This document shows, in pieces, positions 9,229 to 16,626 of a stretch of DNA of 56,989 nt. The position numbers and the translations under genes were made by a program. Under the pieces are notes generated by a model, which did no database searches, was not told the DNA's origin, and saw nothing but the letters and a program-made list of their open reading frames with translations. The DNA lies in NCBI GenBank assembly GCA_934725305.1, contig CAKVBA010000015.1, forward strand, positions 1 through 56,989. Reading direction: 5' to 3'. Source of the stretch: an uncultured Parabacteroides sp. Its GTDB lineage: Bacteria; Bacteroidota; Bacteroidia; Bacteroidales; Tannerellaceae. Positions within the stretch are counted from its first letter, which is position 1, and the number at the start of each line of letters is the position of its first letter.

Positions 9229-9789
9229 ATGGTTTTTAGGTTTTTAATATTGTCAGATGAAGTAGATGATTTCAAGCGGGAGATTAAGATAGATTCTGAA
9301 GCTACCTTTTTGGATTTGCATAATATAATATTGGATTCAGTGGGGTATACGAAAGATCAGATGTGTTCTTTCTTTATTTGTGAAGATGACTGGACCAAGA
9401 AAACAGAGATTACATTGGTAGAGATGGATACCTCTTCTGATGTGGATAATTATATTATGGAAGATACTCGTCTGGATGAGTTATTGGAAGATGAACATCA
9501 GAAGTTGATGTTTGTATTTGATTATATGACAGAGAGAGCCTTCTTTATGGAATTGCGAGAGATTTTGCCGGGTATGGATTTGGCTGAGCCTATCTGCAGT
9601 AAATCTGTAGGTTTGCCTCCTGCTCAGTTGATCTCATTTGATGACTTTGAGTCAAAGAATGCAACTTCTGATTTGGGCGAAGACTTCTATGGTGATTCAG
9701 AATATGATTTGGATGAGTTGGATAAGGATGGTTTTGAAGGATTAGGCGACGGTCCGATGGATAATCCGTATGATGACGATCGTTATTAA
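9229..9789 (+). CDS. pRiA4b ORF-3-like (IS1096 passenger-type) acidic protein
   Basis: Function unknown. The 186-residue protein shows the plasmid pRiA4b ORF-3-like fold: an N-terminal beta segment ([19 protein letters not shown]), a helix with [14 protein letters not shown], then [16 protein letters not shown], as in proteins annotated IS1096 element passenger TnpR family. The name is historical; nothing here is a transposase. The last 45 residues are very acidic (runs of Asp and Glu) and probably disordered. Its stop overlaps the miaA start (TAATG), so the two are translationally coupled. Confidence 0.7.
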   Translation: MVFRFLILSDEVDDFKREIKIDSEATFLDLHNIILDSVGYTKDQMCSFFICEDDWTKKTEITLVEMDTSSDVDNYIMEDTRLDELLEDEHQKLMFVFDYMTERAFFMELREILPGMDLAEPICSKSVGLPPAQLISFDDFESKNATSDLGEDFYGDSEYDLDELDKDGFEGLGDGPMDNPYDDDRY

Positions 9790-10706
9790 TGAATTCTCTT
9801 GTCGTATTGCTTGGACCAACGGGTGTAGGAAAGACCGAGTTGAGCCTTCGTTTGGCTGAATATTTTCATACACCTATCATTTCGTCCGATTCTCGTCAGG
9901 TATATAAAGAGTTGCCTATCGGCACAGCGGCACCTACGCCTGAGCAGCTGGCCCGCGTGAAGCATTACATGGTGGGAACCTTGTCTTTGACTGATTATTA
10001 CAGTGCGAGTCAGTTCGAAGAAGAGGTGATGGCGTTACTGTTACAGTTGCATGTAGAACATTCTACGGTGTTGATGACCGGTGGCTCTATGATGTATATT
10101 GATGCTGTGTGCAAAGGCATTGATGATATTCCCACGGTCACACCAGAGATTCGTAAAGCAGTCTATGATCAGTATGAGGCAGAAGGATTAGCTCCACTAC
10201 TGGAAGAGTTGAGGTTGGCCGATCCGGAACATTATGCTTTTGTTGATCATTGCAACTATAAGCGTGTGCTACATGCGGTAGAGATTTGTCGGCTGACCGG
10301 AAAACCCTATTCGTCTTTCCGTACCAATAGCCGCAAGGAACGTCCTTTCCGCATTATCAAGGTTGGGTTGATGCGTGATCGGGAAGAGCTGTGTGAGCGT
10401 ATCAATGCTCGTGTGGATCAGATGATGGCAGACGGATTACTTGAAGAGGCTCGTAAGGTTTATCCTTTTCGGCACTTGAATTCGTTGAATACAGTCGGCT
10501 ATAAAGAGCTGTTTATGTATTTGTCGGGTGAATGGTCTTTGGATTTTGCCGTCGAAAAGATTAAGCGGAACTCAAGGGTGTATGCACGAAAGCAGATGAC
10601 TTGGTTTAAACGAGATCCCGAAATAGAATGGTTTCATCCCGATGAAGAGGATAAAATAATAGAGTCGATATTAAGCCGAAATCGATCATTCGACCATGAA
10701 AGGTAA
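9789..10706 (+). CDS. miaA: tRNA dimethylallyltransferase
   Basis: Adds the dimethylallyl group to A37 of tRNAs reading UNN codons. The 305 residues start with the P-loop [17 protein letters not shown], then [20 protein letters not shown] (substrate Asp and Arg), [11 protein letters not shown], and the tRNA-contact segment [21 protein letters not shown] is the conserved C-terminal motif. Start ATG overlaps the preceding stop. A hairpin terminator follows 55 bp after the stop. Confidence 0.95.
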   Translation: MNSLVVLLGPTGVGKTELSLRLAEYFHTPIISSDSRQVYKELPIGTAAPTPEQLARVKHYMVGTLSLTDYYSASQFEEEVMALLLQLHVEHSTVLMTGGSMMYIDAVCKGIDDIPTVTPEIRKAVYDQYEAEGLAPLLEELRLADPEHYAFVDHCNYKRVLHAVEICRLTGKPYSSFRTNSRKERPFRIIKVGLMRDREELCERINARVDQMMADGLLEEARKVYPFRHLNSLNTVGYKELFMYLSGEWSLDFAVEKIKRNSRVYARKQMTWFKRDPEIEWFHPDEEDKIIESILSRNRSFDHER

Positions 10707-10760
10707 GACGGTTGAATATTCTTATACTTTCATAAACAATGGTTTGGTGCCATTATACAA

Positions 10761-10802
10761 AAAGGGGCTGTGTCAAAATGATTGTTTTGATGCAGCCCCT
10801 TT
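10761..10802. terminator. GGGGCTGTGTCAAAA hairpin terminator
   Basis: AAAGGGGCTGTGTCAAAA pairs with TTTTGATGCAGCCCCTTT around a short loop. The A and T flanks make it usable on both strands: after miaA (plus) and after the DUF486 C-terminal half (minus). A near-identical copy lies at 35744. Confidence 0.75.
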
Positions 10803-10857
10803 CTGATTTGTAGGAATTAGGAAAAAGCATTCAAGTGGCGCTTGATGAGCCGTTGCC

Positions 10858-11082
10858 TTACTTCTTAAAGACCAGATAGACTGCTGCCACTAAGAACAGA
10901 CAAGCCAAGGCATGATTCCATTTGAAGGATTCACCTTTGAAGGCGATAGTGCTGAATCCTACAAACACAACCAATGTGATCACTTCCTGAATAACCTTCA
11001 ACTGAATCAGATTGAACGGACCTCCATTTTCACGGAAACCCATACGGTTTGCCGGAACCTGGCAACAGTATTCACTTAACTA
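10858..11082 (-). pseudogene. DUF486 membrane protein, C-terminal half split off by the element
   Basis: On the minus strand this frame encodes the last 69 residues of a DUF486 (DMT-like, four-helix) protein: CCQVPANRMGFRENGGPF..., then two membrane helices, ending in FKK and TAA at 10858. Upstream it joins Glu-Tyr codons at 11068-11073, where the homology stops and element DNA begins; four codons further a TAG (11080-11082) closes the frame. Joined to the fragment at 24713-24874 it restores a 123-residue protein, exactly the length of the intact copy at 24264. It has no promoter of its own that I can see, so it is probably silent. Confidence 0.88.
11069..11074. other. Left attachment site of the serine-recombinase element
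   Basis: TATTCA here aligns with TACTCA at 24714-24719. Host DUF486 sequence lies to the left and element sequence to the right. The exact crossover is within this six-base block; the identical part is TCA (or TA). It falls in the Glu-Tyr codons at residues 53-54 of the target gene. Confidence 0.7.
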
Positions 11083-11112
11083 AATAGACTTGCCCAAGTG
11101 AAATTTTATACC

Positions 11113-11120
11113 TATATTTG
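11113..11120 (+). promoter_or_regulatory. Predicted promoter of the serine recombinase (-7 TATATTTG)
   Basis: Exact TAnnTTTG match 24 bp before the ATG. A TTG at 11090-11092 fits the -33 element at the usual spacing. Both lie inside the element within 50 bp of the left junction, so integration does not remove the promoter. Confidence 0.6.
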
Positions 11121-11143
11121 CTTCATAATCAATATATTACATT

Positions 11144-12958
11144 ATGATAAAAATTATAGGATACGCACGAGTTTCTACTACAAAACAAGACTTATCTCGA
11201 CAAAAGCTAAAGATTAAGGAGTTCTGTGAGAACAACAATTATGAGTTAATTGAAATTATTGAGGACTTTGGAATATCTGGTGTGGTTGCAGACAGAAAAG
11301 GTTATATCGAATTACAAAGTAAAACCTACAAAGATGCAGACATGATAGTAATTTCTGAGTTATCACGTTTGAGCAGGCAAGAAGATGTAACAGAAACAGT
11401 TTACAACATTCAACAGATTATTAATAAAGGATTATCTGTAATACTCTTAGATAGTCCCAGTAAAATTTATGAAGCTAATAAACTTTTAGACATTACAGAA
11501 ATACTTATCCTCACTATCAAAGCATGGGCAGCAGCACAAGAAAGATTGGATATTAAAAAGAAGAACCAAGATGGGAAGCAAGCTCTCTTCCAAGCTTATC
11601 CTTATGCAGTTGTAGACCAAAAAATACCTTATGGATATAAAGCAGTTCCTAACCCCAATGGAAAACGTCCTAAATATATTTTAGAAGAAGTACCAGAAGA
11701 AGTAGAGAATATAAAAAGACTCTTCGCTTTAGTAAACTCTGGTAAGACACTGGGAGCAGTAGCCAGATATTTCAATGAAAGGAATATTACTTTTAGAGGA
11801 TATTACAGCACTGTTGCCATTCTAAGCAACTATATCCATAGTGATATTTATAGAGGAATCAGAAGAAGAACACAAAGATTAGGTAGAGAAGAACCTTATA
11901 CCATCGAGGTTAGAATAAAACCTATTATCAGTGAAGAGGATTTTATGAAAGCACAAGAGCTGATTAAAAACAACTATAAAAATACTCCAACTGGAAAAGT
12001 CAATCATAATCCATTAAAAGGAATCATCAGATGTAGATGTGGGAGAGCCATGACTGTAAAAGACAAAAAGCCAGCAGCAGGAATTTCAAAACTAACATAT
12101 AGATGTAGCTGTGTTGATAGGAAATCTCATCCAGACTTCTGTAAATATAATATTGATGAAGTTTCTTACGACCTTACGAATGAAATATTATATAGTCTTT
12201 TCAAATCTATGCACACAGCAGAATATATCAACTTCTTTAGGAACCAAACAGACAATAGAGTTACAGAGCTACAAGAGGAAATAGCTGGAATTGAGAAACG
12301 TTTGTCTGCCCTATATCTTGATAAAGAGAACTTATCTAATGAAAGCCAAGATAATGCCAATAAGTTTCTACTAACCACCAACCCTACCCTTTTAAACATT
12401 ATCCAAGAGAAACAGAACCAGTTAGATGAGAAGATAAAATCTATTGATAAAGAAATTATAAGATATAAAAAGTCACAGAGTAAAAAGATGGCAGACATCG
12501 AAAGGATTAAAGATAATAATGGTAAAGAGAAGCTTCAAAACCTTAGCATCGAAGAACAAGGAGAACTATATCATAAATATTTGGAGAGAGTGAATTATAT
12601 TCCTGTCACTACCATGCAGGGATATTATATTGTACAGTTCCTTAATGGAATTAAATTCTATATAGCTATTACGAAAGTCAGAAGCATTGCAATGGCTTCT
12701 CTCCTATTAGACAACTGGACGATTGATGAAAAAGGAATTATAACAGCTAACTATGATACTTTAAAGTCCAGTGATATGAAGAACTTTAGCATAGAAATGA
12801 TTAGGAAAACAAAGACTATGACTTTACAAGAATATCTTAAATCAGACCTTGCAAAAGAAAGAGCCTTGCATCTTGACCTTAGTTATAGAGAAAGATATTT
12901 AGAAGAACTACATAAAGCAGGTTTGGATGGTAGGCTCAGACCATTAAAAAAGGAATAA
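11144..12958 (+). CDS. Large serine recombinase (site-specific integrase)
   Basis: Catalyses integration and, with a directionality factor, excision, by double-strand breaks through a phosphoserine. The 604-residue protein has the resolvase domain (about 1-150) with the nucleophile in IIGYARVSTTKQDLSRQ (Ser11), the arginine-rich segment ISELSRLSRQE, and then the long helix. A recombinase domain follows (PYGYKAVPNPNGKRPKYIL, about 165-280), then a zinc-ribbon (IRCRCGRAMTVKD ... YRCSCVDR, about 300-330) and a coiled-coil segment (about 365-460). All parts of an active integrase are present and the frame is intact. It lies 70 bp from the left attachment site. Confidence 0.94.
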   Translation: MIKIIGYARVSTTKQDLSRQKLKIKEFCENNNYELIEIIEDFGISGVVADRKGYIELQSKTYKDADMIVISELSRLSRQEDVTETVYNIQQIINKGLSVILLDSPSKIYEANKLLDITEILILTIKAWAAAQERLDIKKKNQDGKQALFQAYPYAVVDQKIPYGYKAVPNPNGKRPKYILEEVPEEVENIKRLFALVNSGKTLGAVARYFNERNITFRGYYSTVAILSNYIHSDIYRGIRRRTQRLGREEPYTIEVRIKPIISEEDFMKAQELIKNNYKNTPTGKVNHNPLKGIIRCRCGRAMTVKDKKPAAGISKLTYRCSCVDRKSHPDFCKYNIDEVSYDLTNEILYSLFKSMHTAEYINFFRNQTDNRVTELQEEIAGIEKRLSALYLDKENLSNESQDNANKFLLTTNPTLLNIIQEKQNQLDEKIKSIDKEIIRYKKSQSKKMADIERIKDNNGKEKLQNLSIEEQGELYHKYLERVNYIPVTTMQGYYIVQFLNGIKFYIAITKVRSIAMASLLLDNWTIDEKGIITANYDTLKSSDMKNFSIEMIRKTKTMTLQEYLKSDLAKERALHLDLSYRERYLEELHKAGLDGRLRPLKKE

Positions 12959-12974
12959 CTTCATCCTTTTTAAT

Positions 12975-12982
12975 TATCTTTG
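12975..12982 (+). promoter_or_regulatory. Predicted -7 box (TATCTTTG) for the 284-aa gene
   Basis: Exact TAnnTTTG match 25 bp before the ATG at 13007. It covers the earlier possible start at 12980, which it therefore rules out. Confidence 0.55.
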
Positions 12983-13006
12983 CTTCCAAACCATATAAGC
13001 AAAGAT

Positions 13007-13861
13007 ATGAGACCAATTGAAAGACTTGAAGAAACTTATTTCCCTAAAGACATAAAGTTACTTGAATACATGGAGGAAGTAGCAGTACTTTATGTACCAG
13101 ATTATGATATAGACCATGAAACAGGAGAACAATATATTTATGGCACAACCGCCTTACCCTTATTCATAAGAAGATACAATCAGAATAAGCTATATGGTAA
13201 CTTCACATACGAAGATTATATAGCCAATGAGGACATACAGAATACACTAAAAGGTTTAGGAATTGATATAGATAAGTTCTGGTTTCTACTTCTGTTCATC
13301 TTTGACTATACTTGTGGAACGTGCTTGGATGGAATGAAAGCTACAGGCATTGGAATAAAACAGCTCACCAAATTCGCTAAAGCCATAGCTGACAACCATA
13401 AGGAGATAAACCAATTTGGAGTGAGTTTTAAGAAACCTATCACTATCTCTGTAAAAGTAGAGGGCAAGCATCAGATAGTAATTGACAATGCCAATGCAAT
13501 AGGCTACTTGGCTACTACCATCATCAATAACCTAAAGGAGATAGAGGAACATCCTTGGATGCAGAGCCAACAAGTCAGCATAAGCACCCATGCAGAAGAA
13601 AAGGAATCCGTTCAGATATGGCTGTTCTATAAGATGTTCAATGACTTCTTCAATTTAGAGCCATATAACAAGCAGTTTAATGTCAGACAGAAGAAAGGAA
13701 GCACCATATCACTCAGTAAAACGTTGCTCATATCAAGGCTTATCTACTTTACCAAACTATCTAAACATAGTAAATTCTCAGATGATGAAGATGTTTTAAA
13801 AGGCTACATCAAGCAATATAAAGACAAAAGAATTGATACTGTGAACAGCATATATTTCTAA
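13007..13861 (+). CDS. Element protein of unknown function (284 aa)
   Basis: I do not recognise a family. The protein is soluble, with an aromatic-rich N-terminal half (YVPDYDIDHETGEQYIYG), a hydrophobic stretch FWFLLLFIFDYTCGTCLDG near residue 90 that could be a buried helix, and a basic C-terminal third. The segment SFKKPITISVKVEGKHQIVI looks like a beta hairpin. I start at 13007 because of the promoter at 12975. It lies directly downstream of the integrase and ends at a strong terminator, so it has its own transcript. Position next to the integrase would suit a directionality or control role, but nothing in the sequence shows that. Confidence 0.6.
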   Translation: MRPIERLEETYFPKDIKLLEYMEEVAVLYVPDYDIDHETGEQYIYGTTALPLFIRRYNQNKLYGNFTYEDYIANEDIQNTLKGLGIDIDKFWFLLLFIFDYTCGTCLDGMKATGIGIKQLTKFAKAIADNHKEINQFGVSFKKPITISVKVEGKHQIVIDNANAIGYLATTIINNLKEIEEHPWMQSQQVSISTHAEEKESVQIWLFYKMFNDFFNLEPYNKQFNVRQKKGSTISLSKTLLISRLIYFTKLSKHSKFSDDEDVLKGYIKQYKDKRIDTVNSIYF

Positions 13862-13882
13862 TAAACATCTGATAATTAACAC

Positions 13883-13932
13883 AGTCCTGCTTCATACCAT
13901 TAAGAGGGTACATGAAAGCAGGACTTTTTTTC
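13883..13932 (+). terminator. Intrinsic terminator
   Basis: AGTCCTGCTT pairs with AAGCAGGACT (one extra A on the 3' side) and is followed by eight Ts, 21 bp after the stop of the 284-aa gene. Confidence 0.85.
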
Positions 13933-14066
13933 TCTCTTTTAATCCTACCATTATATCCCATCTTTGCAGCGTCAAAAACGATAGCGGACGAGCCGACAAT
14001 TAAGAGGGGAAGTAAAACCACTCATTAATTTCTCTCTTTTAATCAGCCCAGAAGCTGGTAGTTTTG
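13899..14066 (+). promoter_or_regulatory. Regulatory unit duplicated at a 100-bp period before the DGQHR gene
   Basis: Three landmarks recur exactly 100 bp apart: ATTAAGAGGG at 13899 and 13999, TTCTCTCTTTTAATC at 13930 and 14030, and a -7-like box at 13959 (CATCTTTG) and 14059 (TAGTTTTG), each followed by GCA. ATTAAGAG can pair with the CTCTTTTAAT of the same unit, so each unit is a hairpin just ahead of a -7 box. The second box matches TAnnTTTG and lies 57 bp before the DGQHR gene. Confidence 0.5.
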
Positions 14067-14122
14067 CAATATCAAAATTAACAAAAGCTGGAGCGCACCA
14101 GTCTAAAAACTGCAAAGAAAAT

Positions 14123-15031
14123 ATGATGACTATTTATTTTTATGGCAGCAATCGTGAAATCGTAGCAGAGAATGTAAAGAAGTGCTATTCTATGATTGAG
14201 AAATATGGCTTCAATGCAGCAATGGGTAAGATTAAGTTTGTTGGCAGCGAGGATTTAACAGGAGAGAAATTATTAAAAGTTTCCATTGTACCTAAGTCCA
14301 ATGCCAAACCTCTTTCAATAGACAACTGGATGCTGAATACAGAAGAGGTTACAGATGCTACTGAAAGAGCAGCAGCTAAAGCTCCTGTAGATGGACAACA
14401 CAGAATGATAGCCATGTTCATACTGGAGGTAGAAGGTTTTCTTGATTTTAATGAGGAAGAAATGACTGAAACCATTAAGAAGCCAGAGAATATGAGTTTA
14501 GCATTATTTACAGCTTCTATCAACAATGGCAGACCTTGGAATTATAAAGACTTTAGCAAATCAAAGTTCCAAACAGGAAACGAGAGAATTGATTATATTG
14601 AAGCACAAATTCAAGAAACAGGATTGAAGTCTGACGTAATCTATAGTTTTTACACATTAGGACAAGCAGAGATTAAAGCCAATGTCGCCAAAGACCTTAA
14701 AATGGGCATAAACAGACTACCTAAATCTTTAAAGTTAAATGCAACCACCCAAGAGTTAGGCGATAAAGTTCTAAAGGCTTTCAAGAGTAGTAAAATCTCT
14801 GAATCCACATATAACAATGGAAGATTAGCTAAAGGATTTAAGTTGTTCTACAATGAATACAAACCTGAGATTAACCAAATCCAACAGTTAGTTGCCATGA
14901 TTGACAAAGATGTGTGGTTTAGTAATCAGAAACCAGACGGTAGTGCTGAAGCCAAACAATATTATAAGAATTTTGAGAAATGGTTCCAATATATGAATGA
15001 GAATAGCAACAAGCCTGTAGAAACTGCATAA
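14123..15031 (+). CDS. DGQHR-domain (ParB/nuclease-like) protein
   Basis: The 302-residue protein carries KAPVDGQHRMIAMF near residue 90, the signature of DGQHR-domain proteins, which are distantly related to ParB and are common on mobile elements. Around it are the expected upstream beta segment (NAKPLSIDNWMLNTEEV) and downstream LALFTASINNGRPWNYKDF. The rest is helical. DGQHR proteins have been linked to DNA modification loci and to partition-like roles; which applies here I cannot tell. ATGs at 14123 and 14126 are both possible starts. It lies between the duplicated promoter unit and the replication region. Confidence 0.65.
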   Translation: MMTIYFYGSNREIVAENVKKCYSMIEKYGFNAAMGKIKFVGSEDLTGEKLLKVSIVPKSNAKPLSIDNWMLNTEEVTDATERAAAKAPVDGQHRMIAMFILEVEGFLDFNEEEMTETIKKPENMSLALFTASINNGRPWNYKDFSKSKFQTGNERIDYIEAQIQETGLKSDVIYSFYTLGQAEIKANVAKDLKMGINRLPKSLKLNATTQELGDKVLKAFKSSKISESTYNNGRLAKGFKLFYNEYKPEINQIQQLVAMIDKDVWFSNQKPDGSAEAKQYYKNFEKWFQYMNENSNKPVETA

Positions 15032-15082
15032 CCAATTAACAATAAAGTCCATGTGACAGGTGGACTTACTCTCCCCAAGTTC

Positions 15083-15231
15083 TTAGACATTCTGAATAGT
15101 CTAAAGTCTGATTCTTAAATGTGTGGTCTTATCATTAGTTCCCCACTTTTGGAATTACTATCTTTACAGTACCACAAACAGATAATCCCACCACACAGAT
15201 TGACGGACTTACAAACTATTCAGAATATCTA
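15083..15231 (+). ncRNA. Long imperfect inverted repeat, possible structured leader
   Basis: ATTCTGAATAGT at 15089-15100 pairs perfectly with ACTATTCAGAAT at 15215-15226. Inside are AAGTC/GACTT (15104/15206), GTGTGGT/ACCACAC (15121/15190) and TTATC/GATAA (15129/15181), so the arms make one long rod with a loop of about 47 nt. The 3' arm ends three bases before the ATG of a 57-codon ORF. It may be an RNA leader controlling that ORF or a DNA-level feature of the replication region. No T-tract follows. Confidence 0.45.
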
Positions 15232-15233
15232 AA

Positions 15234-15407
15234 ATGGAAGAATTTACTTATGAACAGATAAGGGTTAAGGCTCTTAAACAGGGAGTAAAAGATAACAAGG
15301 TTCACATTGGATTGTGGGCTAACCTTAACAACTATCTAAAGACAAGGAGAAAGAAGAATGGAAAGGTTTCTACTTATTATATCTCATTGCAGAAGTTGGC
15401 TTATTAA
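15234..15407 (+). CDS. Small basic protein (57 aa), unknown
   Basis: ATG at 15234, TAA at 15405-15407. Basic and soluble (LKTRRKKNGKVSTYYI). No family recognised. Its start sits directly after the inverted repeat ending at 15231, and the iteron region starts 50 bp after its stop, so it is probably part of the replication or copy-control region, if real. Confidence 0.4.
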   Translation: MEEFTYEQIRVKALKQGVKDNKVHIGLWANLNNYLKTRRKKNGKVSTYYISLQKLAY

Positions 15408-15439
15408 CTCAGTAATATTTAAGCTGACACATATCTAAA

Positions 15440-15600
15440 GTTTGAAATATTGAGATTTCAAACAGGTAGGGCGGCTCTTTCAAATAGGTAGGGTGGAACT
15501 TTCATACAGGTAGGCTACTTATAAATACCTATATATAAACACCTATTGCAGATAAATACTCTACCTACCATTCGTCTTGCTCCGCAAGCCGCATGGATTG
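15440..15600. other. Putative replication origin: 22-bp iterons, hairpin and AT-rich stretch
   Basis: Three direct repeats start at 15456, 15478 and 15500 (TTTCAaACAGGTAGGg, then a variable six bases), exact 22-bp period. A 9-bp inverted repeat (GTTTGAAAT 15440-15448, ATTTCAAAC 15455-15463) leads into the first iteron. An AT-rich stretch follows (15520-15560), then CTACCTACC, part of an iteron in reverse. The Rep-like gene starts 180 bp downstream. This is the layout of iteron plasmids. Confidence 0.55.
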
Positions 15601-15668
15601 GAACTTATAAAGATGAGACAAGTTTATAAATCCAATTTAATTATATGATAATCCATTTATCTACAGGA

Positions 15669-15821
15669 ATGAAATTCATAACGCAAAAGGAAGCCAAGTC
15701 TTATTTTGGCAACCACAGATACAGGAGATTGGTAAAAGAGAACAAGATTTATTTTACTGACTATAATAAACCAGTTGCTAATGACAGGAAAAGAAGATTT
15801 ATCATACAGGAAAATAACTGA
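15669..15821 (+). CDS. Small helix-turn-helix-like protein (50 aa)
   Basis: ATG at 15669, TGA at 15819-15821. TQKEAKSYFGNHRYRRLVKE resembles the start of an excisionase or MerR-type helix-turn-helix; the remainder is basic. It overlaps the start of the Rep-like gene by 41 bases in another frame, so the two may be coupled. A role as recombination directionality factor or copy-control protein is possible but not shown. Confidence 0.45.
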   Translation: MKFITQKEAKSYFGNHRYRRLVKENKIYFTDYNKPVANDRKRRFIIQENN

Positions 15822-16425
15822 GAACATTGCTGGAAAACTTGACTTGTTGGAAGCATACCTATTCTATTGTTTGGCTCTATGCTCTGACTGCTACACTATG
15901 GTCTCAAATGTCAAGCAAGAGGCATTGACAGAGCTCTATGGAATAAAGAAAGAAGAACAGATAAGGCAATGGTTACACAAGTTTGAGAACTTGAATTTGA
16001 TTCAGATAGACAAACACCCAATTAAAGGTAAATATGGAAGTTTTGACAGATGCAAATATACATTGAATACTGAGCACTATGTCCTTATAAGCAAGAAGTT
16101 GTACAGTGAACCCATATCCCGCCAATTAAAAGGATTTCTTGTCTTACTAAAGTGCAAGTGTTTGAACGCTACAAATACCTGTCAATATACCCAAAGTGAA
16201 TTAGCCAAAGAATTGAACATAAGCCCAAGTTCCATTTCAAGATATTTAAAACAGGCAGAAGATTGCGGATATATAAAAAGGAATGATAAAGGAATACACC
16301 TTAAAGACAGAAAGATATTCATCATTACCTCTGAATCAACATTTGCATTTGTAAAGAATGTCTATTCCAATATTCTCACTGATGAAGATATTGCAGAGAG
16401 AAAAATTCACAATTATAACGAATAA
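15781..16425 (+). CDS. Rep-like winged-helix DNA-binding protein
   Basis: The 214-residue protein has two helix-turn-helix regions: residues about 45-75 (QEALTELYGIKKEEQIRQWL) and about 135-165 (YTQSELAKELNISPSSISRY). Two tandem winged helices are typical of iteron-binding initiators, and 22-bp iterons lie 180-325 bp upstream, so I infer a replication initiator. A plain transcription regulator is the alternative. ATG at 15781 is preferred over a TTG two codons up. An imperfect hairpin (AGTTGGGATT / AATCCCCAACC, about 16440-16490) follows the stop. Confidence 0.55.
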   Translation: MTGKEDLSYRKITENIAGKLDLLEAYLFYCLALCSDCYTMVSNVKQEALTELYGIKKEEQIRQWLHKFENLNLIQIDKHPIKGKYGSFDRCKYTLNTEHYVLISKKLYSEPISRQLKGFLVLLKCKCLNATNTCQYTQSELAKELNISPSSISRYLKQAEDCGYIKRNDKGIHLKDRKIFIITSESTFAFVKNVYSNILTDEDIAERKIHNYNE

Positions 16426-16596
16426 TGTTCCAATAACAGGTAGTTGGGATTGTTTATACTGTTTATTAGATGGTACGAATAATCCCCAACCAACCTTAAA
16501 CTTGACAAGCACCTAATGCCCAAATTCTTTAATAACAAGAAGCATATTAAGAGAATAGATGTTAGAGAAACAATTTGTTTTTTCTTTATTTAGCCC

Positions 16597-16604
16597 TACA
16601 TTTG
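16597..16604 (+). promoter_or_regulatory. Predicted -7 box (TACATTTG) for the zinc-ribbon gene
   Basis: Exact TAnnTTTG match 23 bp before the ATG at 16627. Confidence 0.55.
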
Positions 16605-16626
16605 TAGATACATAAAAAGAATATTC

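Noticed and set aside
9229..9789. Transposase or resolvase gene, as the family name suggests
   Set aside because: No catalytic motif or inverted ends; the TnpR label of this family is historical.
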